This document shows, one piece after another, positions 9,175 through 17,494 of a DNA stretch of 64,000 bases (the first letter of the stretch is position 1; each line of letters starts with the position of its first letter). Source of the DNA: Candidatus Obscuribacter sp. (GTDB taxonomy: Bacteria; Cyanobacteriota; Vampirovibrionia; Obscuribacterales; Obscuribacteraceae); NCBI GenBank assembly GCA_016718315.1, contig JADKDV010000001.1, positions 620,001-684,000 on the forward strand. Reading direction: 5' to 3'. A model generated the notes under the pieces. It was not told where the DNA came from. It worked only from the letters and a program-made list of their open reading frames with translations, and ran no database searches. A program made the position numbers and the translations under genes.

Positions 9175-10050
9175 TCAGGCATTACCAATAACATGATGCT
9201 GGTTATCACAGATACTTTTTAAAAGTGGCTTTACAGCTGCGCTCATACGCTCGCTCTGATTAGCGACTAAGTCGGAGTGCTGACAATCATCAAAAACGAT
9301 CAGTTGCTTTGAACCTTTTGCACATTGATAAAGATTGTGGGCATGACTGACCGGCACGACCTGATCTTTTGCACCGTGAAAAATCAAAAGTGGAGGGTGG
9401 TCCAAACTGAGTATTGAAGCGCTATCCAGTGCTGGCTGACAAAAGAGAGTCTGGTTGTAGATACTTAAAATAGGATAGAGCTGACAGGCAATGCTCCTCA
9501 ATGAAGCAAAACCCGATTGCAGGATCATGGCTGACACGGCTCTTTGACTGGCAATATAAGTAGAGATAGCTACTCCCAGAGACTCACCATAAAGCACAAT
9601 CTTGCTAGGGTCAATATTTTGACTTACCAGATAATCATAGGCACTAAGCCCGTCTTGAGTGACCCCGGGGACAGATGGTCTGGCACTGCTCTGACCAAAA
9701 CCACGATAATCATAGATAAATACATTGACTCCCAGACTACAAAGCCAGCTAAGAAGTACAGTCCGTCCGGTGATATTGCCGGCATTGCCGTGACTGAGCA
9801 GTACCGTTGGAGCGTTTATATCGCCAGATTTAAAATGCCAACCGTGCAAAGTAGCACTCTGAGCCAGCTTGCCCTGGCTTGCAAAATATACAGACTGCGG
9901 ACTGTGTCCTACTATCTGAGTGAGATTGGCAAGATCAAAGTCAGATGGATACGCTGCAGGATGAAATAGTAGGGGCTCATATAGACGCACGCCGATACGA
10001 GGCGAAAGCCCCAGATAGGCCAGAGAGAGGGCTACAGCTGCGGCAATCAT
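9175..10050 (-). CDS. Alpha/beta hydrolase, ABHD13/BEM46-like, membrane-anchored
   Basis: 291 residues. One hydrophobic N-terminal helix (MIAAAVALSLAYLGLS) probably anchors it in the membrane. The hydrolase core shows the oxyanion-hole motif LLSHGNAGN, the DYRGFGQS turn, the nucleophile elbow YGESLG (Ser about residue 157), the acid in HGAKDQVVP and the His in CQHSD. This combination is typical of the ABHD13/ABHD17/BEM46 group, serine hydrolases often acting on acyl chains. The ATG overlaps the stop of the upstream GNAT gene (ATGA), so the two were one transcription unit. Substrate unknown. Confidence 0.8.
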   Translation of the reverse strand: MIAAAVALSLAYLGLSPRIGVRLYEPLLFHPAAYPSDFDLANLTQIVGHSPQSVYFASQGKLAQSATLHGWHFKSGDINAPTVLLSHGNAGNITGRTVLLSWLCSLGVNVFIYDYRGFGQSSARPSVPGVTQDGLSAYDYLVSQNIDPSKIVLYGESLGVAISTYIASQRAVSAMILQSGFASLRSIACQLYPILSIYNQTLFCQPALDSASILSLDHPPLLIFHGAKDQVVPVSHAHNLYQCAKGSKQLIVFDDCQHSDLVANQSERMSAAVKPLLKSICDNQHHVIGNA

Positions 10051-10665
10051 GTGGACTGGCGTGGCTTAACCAGGCGCTCCATAAAAGTAACATCGAGATA
10101 GCGGTCAAATTTATAGCCGACTTCCTTGAGCTCTCCGGCAACAACAAAGTCTCTGCTAGCAAAGAGCTTGATACTGGCTTCATTCTCGCTGCAAATTAAA
10201 GCTACCAGTGCATGGAAGCGATCATTTGCCAGCTCAACTAAGCGGTCAAGCAAAGTCTTGCCAAGACCTTTGCCGACACAAACTGGATCTATATAGATGG
10301 ATAACTCTACAGTCGAGGCATAGCCGCAGCGGCTGTGATAGGGCGAAATAGAAGCAAAAGCTATCACCCTGTCGCCCAAATCAGCTACCAGCACAGGCAT
10401 GCCCTGGGTTTCTGCGGCGGGTTTCGTGCGCGGGGGCGTGGGGGGCGCGTGTTAGCACGGGGCGCCCTGCCTCCTGCCGCCCCGCCGCGTGATTGAGGAG
10501 CCAGTTGCGTCTCTCTTCGAGGGTTTCCTCTTTGAGACTAAATGACGCTGTACTTGATTTGACGTAAAAGTTGTAGAGACTGCAAAGAGCCTGAGCATCA
10601 TCCATTACCGCTGGACGAATTTGGGCTGTGGATAACAGGTCTGCTGTTGTCTTGATTGATTCCAA
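10047..10665 (-). pseudogene. GNAT acetyltransferase (phosphinothricin acetyltransferase-like), interrupted
   Basis: Two fragments in different frames together make a GNAT of the Pat/Bar/MnaT group. The N-terminal part (10665 down to about 10492, TTG start) has IRPAVMDDAQALCSLYNFYV and ends LEERRNWLLNHAAG. The C-terminal part (10400-10047) begins MPVLVADLGDRVIAFASISP and has the acetyl-CoA loop GKGLGKTLLDRL, SENEASIKLF and GYKFDRYLDVTFME. Family members run straight from the NWLLNH region into PVLVAE, so the GC-rich segment between the fragments looks inserted and shifts the frame by one base. The C-terminal end overlaps the hydrolase start. It is broken as it stands, unless the interruption is an assembly error. 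Confidence 0.75.
10414..10490. repeat. GC-rich palindromic segment inside the GNAT gene
   Basis: By direct count 63 of 77 bases are G or C (about 82%), in sharp contrast to the flanks. It is rich in inverted repeats: the outer arms GCGGCGGG and CCCGCCGC pair across the whole segment, and inside lie GGGCGC/GCGCCC arms and a CGTG-TTAG-CACG hairpin. It sits exactly where the GNAT reading frame breaks. It could be a small palindromic inserted element or an assembly artefact; the exact ends are uncertain. Confidence 0.5.
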
Positions 10666-10674
10666 GAGTAACTC

Positions 10675-10701
10675 ACTTTTTTAGGCGGTAGCTAAAAAAG
10701 T
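10675..10701 (-). terminator. A/T-rich inverted repeat, possible terminator
   Basis: ACTTTTTTAG at 10675-10684 is perfectly complementary to CTAAAAAAGT at 10692-10701, with a 7-base loop. It starts 4 bp beyond the stop of the small gene at 10705-11010 and lies upstream of the GNAT gene on the same strand. It could end the first transcript, but the stem is A/T-rich and there is no clean T tract after it. Confidence 0.35.
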
Positions 10702-10704
10702 CTA

Positions 10705-11010
10705 TCAGGCGATATCTGAGATAGCTAGACTCTGTAAGTCAGCCTGACCCAGCAAATAACCACGCCTAGCCTGGTCATCGGCATAGGAGGCAATTGCATT
10801 TGCCACTTCCAGTATCATCTCAGCTGGTGCAAACTCAAGGATGCGCATCAGATTTTGTTCTACTTTTTGCCATTCTTTTGTATTAAGAGGTATGGCACTA
10901 TCCAGTCTGGACGAGATAGCCGCTTGCTGTGTAAGCACTTGCAGCTTTTTGCCACGACGTTTGCCACCTGTTTTGACATTAGGCTGATTATTGCCAGCGC
11001 CAGTATGCAT
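10705..11010 (-). CDS. Small protein of an undescribed YADDQARRGY family (copy 1)
   Basis: 101 residues, ATG preceded by GAGGA at 8 bases. A basic N-terminal extension (KTGGKRRGKK) is followed by a helical domain containing RLDSAIPLNTKEW and, near the C-terminus, AIASYADDQARRGYLLGQADL. The same pattern occurs in the protein at 36460-36717 (RLDDAIPLNTDEW and AIINYADDQARRGYILGQEDL), so the two are clear paralogues. I do not recognise the family. The basic N-terminus would allow nucleic-acid binding, but that is speculation. No signal peptide. Confidence 0.7.
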   Translation of the reverse strand: MHTGAGNNQPNVKTGGKRRGKKLQVLTQQAAISSRLDSAIPLNTKEWQKVEQNLMRILEFAPAEMILEVANAIASYADDQARRGYLLGQADLQSLAISDIA

Positions 11011-11402
11011 ATAGATATCCTCGATTTATCACCATGCCATAACTAAATAGTTTGCAGATTTAGGATGGGATAAAAAAACTGACGACCGCTCAAAAATTTG
11101 GTTCCGTTAGTAAGTACCAGGGTTTATGAGAATCCGCTCAAAAAGCAGTTCTCCGCCAGCATCAATTAAGCCAAGTTAATGGTTCGCAACGGTACCTAAA
11201 GAATGGGACATTTTTATAGTGCACGTCAAAACTGTTGAAGCAAGAGCCTTTTGGCGAGTACAAAAATTTTGACAAAAGCAAGCTTTGCCAAGAGCTTATG
11301 CAAATGAGATAAAGCTAGTGCCAGTGATGCTTTTAGCTAGATATAATTAGTTATGTCAGATAGTGGACAACTGCTGACAAGTCTAAGGATACGGAAACAA
11401 TA
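11011..11402 (+). other. Intergenic region upstream of sdhCAB
   Basis: 392 bp without a convincing gene, between divergent transcription units. It is A/T-rich toward its right end, where a candidate promoter for the sdh operon lies. No tRNA, riboswitch-like fold or repeat was recognised in the rest. Confidence 0.6.
11318..11347 (+). promoter_or_regulatory. Candidate sigma-70-type promoter of the sdh operon
   Basis: A perfect -10 hexamer TATAAT lies at 11342-11347; GTGCCA at 11318-11323 is a 4/6 match to the -35 consensus with an 18-bp spacer. This would start transcription about 50 bases before the ATG of the first sdh gene, which has AAGGA upstream. Inference from consensus match only. Confidence 0.45.
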
Positions 11403-12179
11403 ATGACGCAAACAAATTTGACGGAGAAAGTGCCAAAGAGCAATGAGCTACCAGCTTACTCCGGGGCAACTGCTCGCACTGACGCCTGGTGGGTAGAGCC
11501 ACTACTCGTGGCGATTGTTTTTACAGCATTTGGTCTCTATGCAACTTACCGAGCGTTCGAAAACAACTACTACGAGATCGGTCCTTACCTCTCTCCTTTT
11601 TATTCGCCAAATCTCAAGGAAGTGCTGCCCTGGTGGCCACTTTCACCAGCGCTCATAATTTTGCCTATCCCTCTGGCTTTTCGCGCTACTTGCTACTACT
11701 ACCGCAAAGCCTATTACCGCTCATATTTTGCGCATCCTCCAGCATGCACTGTCGGTTGGTTTAAGCGCACTGGCTATACCGGCGAGTACAACTTCCCCTT
11801 TAACCTGCAAAACCTGCACCGTTACGCCTTTTACGTTGCTGTACCGGTAGTCTTTATCCTCTGGTGGGACGCTATCAAGACTGTCTATTATGACGGCGGT
11901 CTGCATATGAGCGTCCTCACTCTCGTGATGTTTGCCAACTGTTTACTGCTCTCAGGCTATACCTTTGGCTGTCACGCTTGCCGCCATTTGGTCGGCGGGC
12001 ACAACGACAGCTTTAGTTGCCCCGAAAATAAGGCCAGCTACAAAAAATGGCTCTGGGTCACTGCGCTTAATGAGAAGCATCAACAGTGGGCCTGGACATC
12101 GCTATTTAGCGTGGCGATGACCGACATCTATATCCGCATGACCTGTCTCAATCCAATGCTCGACTTCAAACTGTTTTAA
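11403..12179 (+). CDS. sdhC: Succinate dehydrogenase membrane anchor, atypical SdhC-like
   Basis: 258 residues with about five predicted membrane helices (around residues 30-50, 75-95, 138-158, 165-185 and 225-245). It directly precedes sdhA and is taken as the quinone/heme-binding membrane subunit. It is unlike the short four-helix SdhC/SdhD pair of proteobacteria: there is one long polypeptide with a central FAHPPACTVGWFKRTGYTG segment and several His residues (LHRYAFY, CHACRHLVGGH) that could bind heme or quinone. No separate sdhD is present. Assignment rests on operon position, length and topology; which electron acceptor it uses cannot be told. Confidence 0.75.
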   Translation: MTQTNLTEKVPKSNELPAYSGATARTDAWWVEPLLVAIVFTAFGLYATYRAFENNYYEIGPYLSPFYSPNLKEVLPWWPLSPALIILPIPLAFRATCYYYRKAYYRSYFAHPPACTVGWFKRTGYTGEYNFPFNLQNLHRYAFYVAVPVVFILWWDAIKTVYYDGGLHMSVLTLVMFANCLLLSGYTFGCHACRHLVGGHNDSFSCPENKASYKKWLWVTALNEKHQQWAWTSLFSVAMTDIYIRMTCLNPMLDFKLF

Positions 12180-12227
12180 ACAGGTCGGACACTGGGGCAT
12201 CACTAATCAGAAGAACAATTAAAAACC

Positions 12228-14048
12228 ATGAGTCAATACGAAATAAAAGAACATGATGTGCTGGTAATTGGAGCTGGCGGAGCCGGTCTGAGAGCAGCAA
12301 TCGAAGCATCGGCACTGGGTGCCAATGTCGGTCTGGTCTGCAAATCACTGCTGGGCAAAGCCCACACAGTTATGGCAGAAGGCGGCGTCGCTGCGGCACT
12401 AGCCAACGTCGACCCGGAAGACGGCTGGAAGACACACTTTAAAGACACCATGAATGGTGGCAAGATGCTGAATAACTGGCGCATGGCTCAACTCCATGCC
12501 CAGGAAGCACCAGAGCGTGTCAAAGAGCTGGAGCGCTGGGGTGCTGTATTTGACCGCACTAAAGACGGCAAAATCTTGCAACGCGCCTTTGGTGGACATA
12601 CCTGGAAGCGTCTCTGTCACGTAGGAGACCGTACCGGTCTCGAAATGATCCGTACTCTGCAAGACCGCGGCGTACACCAGGGCATCGAAGTCTACATGGA
12701 ATGTACTGTCACCCGCCTATTTAAAGATGGGGACAAAATTTCTGGAGCTTTTGGCTACTACCGTGAAGACGGTCGCTACATACTCTTTAAAGCCAAGGCA
12801 ATTGTGCTTGCCACTGGCGGCGTTGGTAAATCATTTACCGTGACATCCAATAGCTGGGAATATACCGGCGACGGTCATGCACTCGCTTATGATTGCGGTG
12901 CAGACCTGATTGACATGGAATTTGTGCAATTTCACCCCACCGGCATGGTCTGGCCACCAGGCGTGCGCGGTATCCTCGTCACCGAGGGTGTACGCGGTGA
13001 AGGCGGTATCTTGCGCAACAGCAAGGGCGAGCGCTTTATGTTTAAGTACCTGCCTGAAGCCACAAGAAATGACTATGCTGCCAACGAAGAGGAAGCAGTA
13101 CAGTGGGTTAACGCTGCAGTTGCTGGAGTTAAAACCACAGCCCGCAGACCCCCAGAATTATCCACACGCGACAACGTCGCCCGCGCAATCTATACCGAAG
13201 TCAAAGAAGGACGCGGCTCGCCCCACGGCGGTGTATTTTTGGATATCAGCTATCAGGACAAAGAGCGCGTCAAGAAAAAATTGCCCTCGATGTATCACCA
13301 GTTTAAAGACCTGGCTGATGTGGATATCACAGCTGGACCAATGGAAGTTGGTCCCACCATGCACTACATCATGGGCGGCGTGAGAGTCGAAGCCGATACT
13401 TGTATGACACAAGTCCCTGGTCTATTTGCTGCTGGCGAATGCTCTGGAGGCATGCACGGTGCCAACCGTCTTGGTGGTAACTCCCTATCCGACCTGGTGG
13501 TCTTTGGCCGCAGAGCCGGCATGGGCGCTGCTGAGTATGTCAAAGGCATAAACAGCACACTCAAAATCGACAACAACGAGATTGAAGGTGCTATCGCTGA
13601 AATGGAAGAACCTTTCAAGCGTACCGATGGCAAAAACCCCTACGATATTGCCAAAGAACTCAACGTAATAATGTCGACTTATGTAGGCATTTTCCGTGAA
13701 GAAGGCGATCTCAAAACCGGTATCGAAAAACTAGAAGAACTGAAAAAACAGGTCAAAATGGCTAAAGCCTCTGGCTCCAAGGCATTTAACCCTGGCTGGC
13801 ACCTCTGCCGCGATCTGCATAATATGTTTATCTGCTCAGAAGCCATCGCCCGCAGTGCACTATCACGCAAAGAGAGCCGTGGTGCACATAGCCGCCTCGA
13901 CTACACCGCCACCGAAGCTGAATGGGGCAAGGTCAATACTGCCTGCAAAAAAGATGGTGCCGAGATGAAGCTCGAACATACACCCACCCTGGTTATGCCC
14001 GAAGATCTCAAAGAGCTTTTCGGAAAAAAGGAGCCCAGTAATGTCTGA
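12228..14048 (+). CDS. sdhA: Succinate dehydrogenase flavoprotein subunit
   Basis: 606 residues, full length. It oxidises succinate to fumarate using covalent FAD and passes electrons to SdhB. Visible: the FAD-binding VLVIGAGGAGLRAAIEAS at the N-terminus, the HTVMAEGGVAAAL stretch carrying the flavinylation region, the substrate-site MEFVQFHPTGMVWPPG, the active-site HGANRLGGNSLSDLVVFG near residues 415-430, and the C-terminal ESRGAHSRLDY. AGAAGAA lies upstream of the ATG. The stop overlaps sdhB by 8 bp, a typical translational coupling. Confidence 0.95.
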   Translation: MSQYEIKEHDVLVIGAGGAGLRAAIEASALGANVGLVCKSLLGKAHTVMAEGGVAAALANVDPEDGWKTHFKDTMNGGKMLNNWRMAQLHAQEAPERVKELERWGAVFDRTKDGKILQRAFGGHTWKRLCHVGDRTGLEMIRTLQDRGVHQGIEVYMECTVTRLFKDGDKISGAFGYYREDGRYILFKAKAIVLATGGVGKSFTVTSNSWEYTGDGHALAYDCGADLIDMEFVQFHPTGMVWPPGVRGILVTEGVRGEGGILRNSKGERFMFKYLPEATRNDYAANEEEAVQWVNAAVAGVKTTARRPPELSTRDNVARAIYTEVKEGRGSPHGGVFLDISYQDKERVKKKLPSMYHQFKDLADVDITAGPMEVGPTMHYIMGGVRVEADTCMTQVPGLFAAGECSGGMHGANRLGGNSLSDLVVFGRRAGMGAAEYVKGINSTLKIDNNEIEGAIAEMEEPFKRTDGKNPYDIAKELNVIMSTYVGIFREEGDLKTGIEKLEELKKQVKMAKASGSKAFNPGWHLCRDLHNMFICSEAIARSALSRKESRGAHSRLDYTATEAEWGKVNTACKKDGAEMKLEHTPTLVMPEDLKELFGKKEPSNV

Positions 14049-14820
14049 TACTATGCGTAAAGCCAAGCTCAAGGTCTACCGCGGCGACAAAGAAAAAGGC
14101 GAATACAAAACCTACGAAGTGCCAGTAGAAGCTGGCATGGTGGTGCTCGATGCCATCCACTACATCCAGGCTAATTATGATCCTGAGCTGGCTGTCAGAT
14201 GGAATTGCAAAGCTGCTAAGTGCGGCTCCTGTAGCGCAGAAGTAAACGGCATGCCGTCTCTCATGTGCAAAACTCGTATGGATGCTTTCCGCCATGATGA
14301 AGACATCATGGTGCAACCACTGAAGACCTTCCCAGTGATCAAAGATCTGGTCACCGATGTCTCCTGGAACTACGAAGTGAACAAACGAATCACTCCGTTT
14401 TCACCAGCAGAAGACGCCGACTGGACTGTCTATCAAGAAGACATCGACCGTGTACAAGAGTTTCGCAAGTGTATTGAGTGCTTCCTCTGTCAAGACGTTT
14501 GCCATGTTTTGAGAGACCATGATCGCAAAGATAAGTTCATGGGACCTCGCTTCCTGGTACGTACTGCCGGTCTCGAAATGCACCCGCTCGATGAAGCAGA
14601 CCGTCTCAAGTTTCTCAAAGACGAAGGACACATCGGCTATTGCAACATCACAAAATGCTGCACCGAAGTCTGCCCTGAAGACATCCACATCACAGATAAC
14701 GCCATCATCCCTCTCAAAGAAAGAGTGGTCGATGAGTTTTATGATCCAGTAGGTAAGATGATTCGCGGTGTATTGGGCATCGACAAAAAGAAAAAGAAAA
14801 AAACTACAACTGCTAAGTAA
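14041..14820 (+). CDS. sdhB: Succinate dehydrogenase iron-sulfur subunit
   Basis: 259 residues, ATG preceded by AAGGAG. All cluster ligands are visible: [2Fe-2S] Cys 56, 61, 64 and 76 (RWNCKAAKCGSCSAEV and MCK); then CIECFLCQDVC (Cys 144, 147, 150, 154) and CNITKCCTEVCPEDI (201, 206, 207, 211) for the [4Fe-4S] and [3Fe-4S] clusters. It wires SdhA to the quinone site in the membrane anchor. A Lys-rich tail (KKKKKK) ends the protein. A strong terminator follows at 14853, so sdhCAB is a complete three-gene operon. Confidence 0.95.
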   Translation: MSDTMRKAKLKVYRGDKEKGEYKTYEVPVEAGMVVLDAIHYIQANYDPELAVRWNCKAAKCGSCSAEVNGMPSLMCKTRMDAFRHDEDIMVQPLKTFPVIKDLVTDVSWNYEVNKRITPFSPAEDADWTVYQEDIDRVQEFRKCIECFLCQDVCHVLRDHDRKDKFMGPRFLVRTAGLEMHPLDEADRLKFLKDEGHIGYCNITKCCTEVCPEDIHITDNAIIPLKERVVDEFYDPVGKMIRGVLGIDKKKKKKTTTAK

Positions 14821-14852
14821 TTTAGTCAGCCAAAAGTTGTATTCATAATCAT

Positions 14853-14892
14853 AAAAGCGGGTGCCCTGGACTAGACGGTCACTCGCTTTTAA
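14853..14892 (+). terminator. Terminator of the sdh operon
   Basis: AAAAGCGGGTG at 14853-14863 pairs with CACTCGCTTTT at 14880-14890 (11 bp with one G-T wobble) around a 16-base loop; the T-rich end of the stem runs into TTTTAA. It lies 33 bp after sdhB. Confidence 0.7.
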
Positions 14893-14915
14893 TTTGCAGC
14901 AAAAGGCAGAGGTCA

Positions 14916-15407
14916 ATGTCAGAGTTAAGATCCATACCTACTGAAGATGATTGGAAATGGCCTGAAAACCAATGCCCCTATTACCACAGGGACGTGGAAT
15001 GGGCTCACGATAAATTTGCAGGCAAATCAATAGAGCAGGTTGAAGACTATTTTTTTGAAAGTGTACTCTCGGCCAGCGAAGACATTTCATACATGCCTAA
15101 AATTCCGTTTCAGTTTTATATCTTTGCCTATACACGCTACTTGCTCGATAAACGCACCCTTGGCGAAGACTACCGTCTCAATACTGGTGCATCTGATGGC
15201 GCCAGCAGCTTTTTGAGGCTGGTCAAAGAAAAACTGGTCTCATTACCCAGTCACATAGTGCCAATCATGCCAGAGCTTTTACCGACAATAGAATTTGTAT
15301 GCGCCAATCAAGCACTCTATGATGCCGATGAAAAAATCTATGGTTCGTTTCGAGAATTGGAAGAACAAATCAAAACGCTCTACGCCAAGCATTCAGGGTC
15401 AATCTAG
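14916..15407 (+). CDS. Hypothetical protein
   Basis: 163 residues, ATG with AGAGG upstream. No family recognised. The sequence is acidic and soluble, with WKWPENQCPYYHRDVEWAH near the N-terminus and a mainly helical remainder (VEDYFFESVLSASED, FRELEEQIKTLYAKH). No signal peptide or membrane segment. It stands alone between the sdh terminator and the SnoaL-like gene. Confidence 0.6.
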   Translation: MSELRSIPTEDDWKWPENQCPYYHRDVEWAHDKFAGKSIEQVEDYFFESVLSASEDISYMPKIPFQFYIFAYTRYLLDKRTLGEDYRLNTGASDGASSFLRLVKEKLVSLPSHIVPIMPELLPTIEFVCANQALYDADEKIYGSFRELEEQIKTLYAKHSGSI

Positions 15408-15461
15408 CCAGCAGTAGTAAAGACCCGAAACACATCATAAATCTCTGCCGAGCAAGTAAAA

Positions 15462-16385
15462 TTGGATAAGTCACTCGGGAGTATTTTTGTGTCTCTATCA
15501 AAAGCTATCTTTAAGGCATCCCTGGTCCTGGCATCGCTGATACCTTTGACATCACAGAGCCTGCCTGTTCAGGCTATTGAGCAAGAAGTGCAAAACAAAG
15601 GGCAGCTCCATATGAAGCTGGAAGAATACACACAAGCCTTTGTCCGACAGGACGCCAAAGCACTTGCCAATCTATGGACCGAAGACGGCACTTTTACAGA
15701 TAGCAACGGTCAGAGATTTAAGGGTCGCAGTGAAATTGAGCAGGCCTTTAAGCAAATTTTTGCCGGTCAAAAGCCCACACCAATCACTCTCACCGTAGAC
15801 AATCTGCGCTTTGTCGCCCAGGATGTGGCAGTCGAAGACGGTCATGCCACGACACCTGGCGCCCAGGGTACGACCTACACTGTGGTGCACGTTAACCGTG
15901 GCGGTGAATGGCAGATGCTGGACGCTGTAGAGTGTCAGGACAATGCCCGGGAGACTCTCAAAGACCTGGACTGGCTCATTGGCGAATGGCAAATCAAAGA
16001 ACTAGAAAAAGTGCTAATGACTGTTTCGGTCAAAGCCAATAGCCCCAAAAACTTTTTAGAGTTGACCTATCGCGATCCATCGGGCACTCTGGTCAACAAA
16101 GAATTAATTGGTGTAGACCCAGCAAGTGGCAATCTTACTTCCTGGACCTTCCATAGCTCTGGCGGTGTAGGACGGTCCATCTGGCACCGCACAGACAGTG
16201 GCTGGTTAAAACAGTCGCGCAGTAGAGAAGCTAATGGTGCTCTTGGGCGTGCGACCTATGTATTGCATCCAGATAGTCCAGATAGATTTACTTACTCGTC
16301 CAGCGAACGCTATCTCTCGGGGCACAGTCTCGATAACATCAAAAATCTTGTCGGAGTCAAAACTGCTGAGGCTGCCAAACAATGA
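15462..16385 (+). CDS. Exported SnoaL/NTF2-like domain protein
   Basis: 307 residues; TTG start at 15462, with a GTG at 15489 as an equally possible start. A signal peptide (AIFKASLVLASLIPLTSQSLPVQA) is followed by an NTF2-like domain (about residues 50-165) of the DUF4440/SgcJ type: YTQAFVRQDAKALANLWTEDGTF, then GRSEIEQAFKQIF, and a second domain (about 168-290) of unknown fold. Such NTF2-like domains bind small hydrophobic ligands or act as simple isomerases. The stop overlaps the next gene (ATGA), so the three genes 15462-19987 form an operon. Confidence 0.65.
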   Translation: MDKSLGSIFVSLSKAIFKASLVLASLIPLTSQSLPVQAIEQEVQNKGQLHMKLEEYTQAFVRQDAKALANLWTEDGTFTDSNGQRFKGRSEIEQAFKQIFAGQKPTPITLTVDNLRFVAQDVAVEDGHATTPGAQGTTYTVVHVNRGGEWQMLDAVECQDNARETLKDLDWLIGEWQIKELEKVLMTVSVKANSPKNFLELTYRDPSGTLVNKELIGVDPASGNLTSWTFHSSGGVGRSIWHRTDSGWLKQSRSREANGALGRATYVLHPDSPDRFTYSSSERYLSGHSLDNIKNLVGVKTAEAAKQ

Positions 16386-17494
16386 ATACACTTAAAACAA
16401 TTTTGCTAGGCACTACACTCAGTGCACTGATGCTCTCATCGCTCACCACCATTGAGCCAGCCAACGCCAGAGGCGGTGGCGGTCATGGCGGCGGCGGCGG
16501 CGGGTTTCGCGGGGGTGGCGACTTTGACCGCGGCGGCGACCGGGGCTTTGGTGATAGAGGATTTGGCGATAGAGGTCTCGGCGACAGAGGCTTTGGCGAT
16601 CGTGGATTGGGTGATGACCGCTTTGGCCGAGGCGATGATGGTCCGCTAAACCATGTCAGTGAGTCTGCACTGCGCGACGGTGCTGACCGCACTTACGGTG
16701 GGCTGGCCACTGACGGCATGCGCATGGACGCTGGCTATGGCCGCAACCTGGGCGGAGTGACGCGCAATATGACCGACGGCTATTTAGCCGATCGCGGCTC
16801 CTATTTGCGCAATAACTTCAACCGTTACGATGCTTTTAGACCAGGATTTTGGGCTAATCATCCCAATGCCTGGTGGTACAGAGGTTGGGGTGATGGCTAT
16901 GCCTGGGGAGGATACGGCGGCTGGGACGACTTGGCTGGCTACTGGGGCGTACCGGCTTCAGATACCCCGACAGAGTACGACTACGGGGACAATATCACCT
17001 ACCAAAACGATGATGTCTACTACGGTTCACAGCCAGTAGCAAGCACAGCCGATTATTATGCCCAGGCACAGACTCTAGCTACGACCCCACCCAATCTCAT
17101 TGTCAAAGGTGGTCAACCCACCAATACAGGACCGGCATCGAGCTGGAAGCCGCTTGGGGTCTACAGCTTGAGCCAAAACGGTGAGCCTTCAACGACTATG
17201 TTTCAACTAGCTGTCAACAAAGACGGCACTATCCGCGGTAATTTTTACGACAGCCTCACCGAAACTGCAAAGCCAATAAAAGGTAAGGTCGACAAAAAAA
17301 GCATGCGTGCTGCCTGGGTAATAGAAGGCAACAACAATGTCGTCTACGAAGCTGGCGTCTCAAACTTGTTGCAAGCACAGTGCCCAGCACTTGTGCATAA
17401 AGGCAAAGACAAAACAGAGCAATGGCTGATGGTAAAACAAGATCAAAGCCAAAAGACAAAGGCTCAACTGAGCACTAAATCAAACCAGACATAA
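16382..17494 (+). CDS. Secreted Gly/Asp/Arg-rich repeat protein
   Basis: 370 residues. Signal peptide (ILLGTTLSALMLSSLTTIEPANA) followed by a glycine-rich region: a His/Gly run, then five copies of a five-residue unit G-F/L-G-D-R/D. A Tyr/Trp/Gly-rich middle (NAWWYRGWGDGYAWGGYGG) and a C-terminal soluble domain (about 250-350: WKPLGVYSLSQNGEPSTTMFQ) follow. Probably an envelope or surface protein. It overlaps the SnoaL-like gene upstream and abuts the GT-C-like gene downstream with no gap. No recognised family. Confidence 0.6.
   Translation: MNTLKTILLGTTLSALMLSSLTTIEPANARGGGGHGGGGGGFRGGGDFDRGGDRGFGDRGFGDRGLGDRGFGDRGLGDDRFGRGDDGPLNHVSESALRDGADRTYGGLATDGMRMDAGYGRNLGGVTRNMTDGYLADRGSYLRNNFNRYDAFRPGFWANHPNAWWYRGWGDGYAWGGYGGWDDLAGYWGVPASDTPTEYDYGDNITYQNDDVYYGSQPVASTADYYAQAQTLATTPPNLIVKGGQPTNTGPASSWKPLGVYSLSQNGEPSTTMFQLAVNKDGTIRGNFYDSLTETAKPIKGKVDKKSMRAAWVIEGNNNVVYEAGVSNLLQAQCPALVHKGKDKTEQWLMVKQDQSQKTKAQLSTKSNQT
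16544..16618 (+). repeat. Five tandem 15-bp repeats in the Gly-rich gene
   Basis: Five in-frame copies of a 15-bp unit encode G-F/L-G-D-R (last copy ends D). The copies differ mainly at third positions, so they are old enough to have drifted while the peptide was kept. Confidence 0.7.

Noticed and set aside
10047..10665. Programmed frameshift in the GNAT gene
   Set aside because: No slippery sequence is present at the break, and the intervening segment is far richer in G+C than either half, which fits insertion or artefact better than recoding.
16483..16692. Pro/Ser/Arg-rich minus-strand frame opposite the Gly-rich gene
   Set aside because: Antisense of the repeats; biased composition keeps the frame open by chance.
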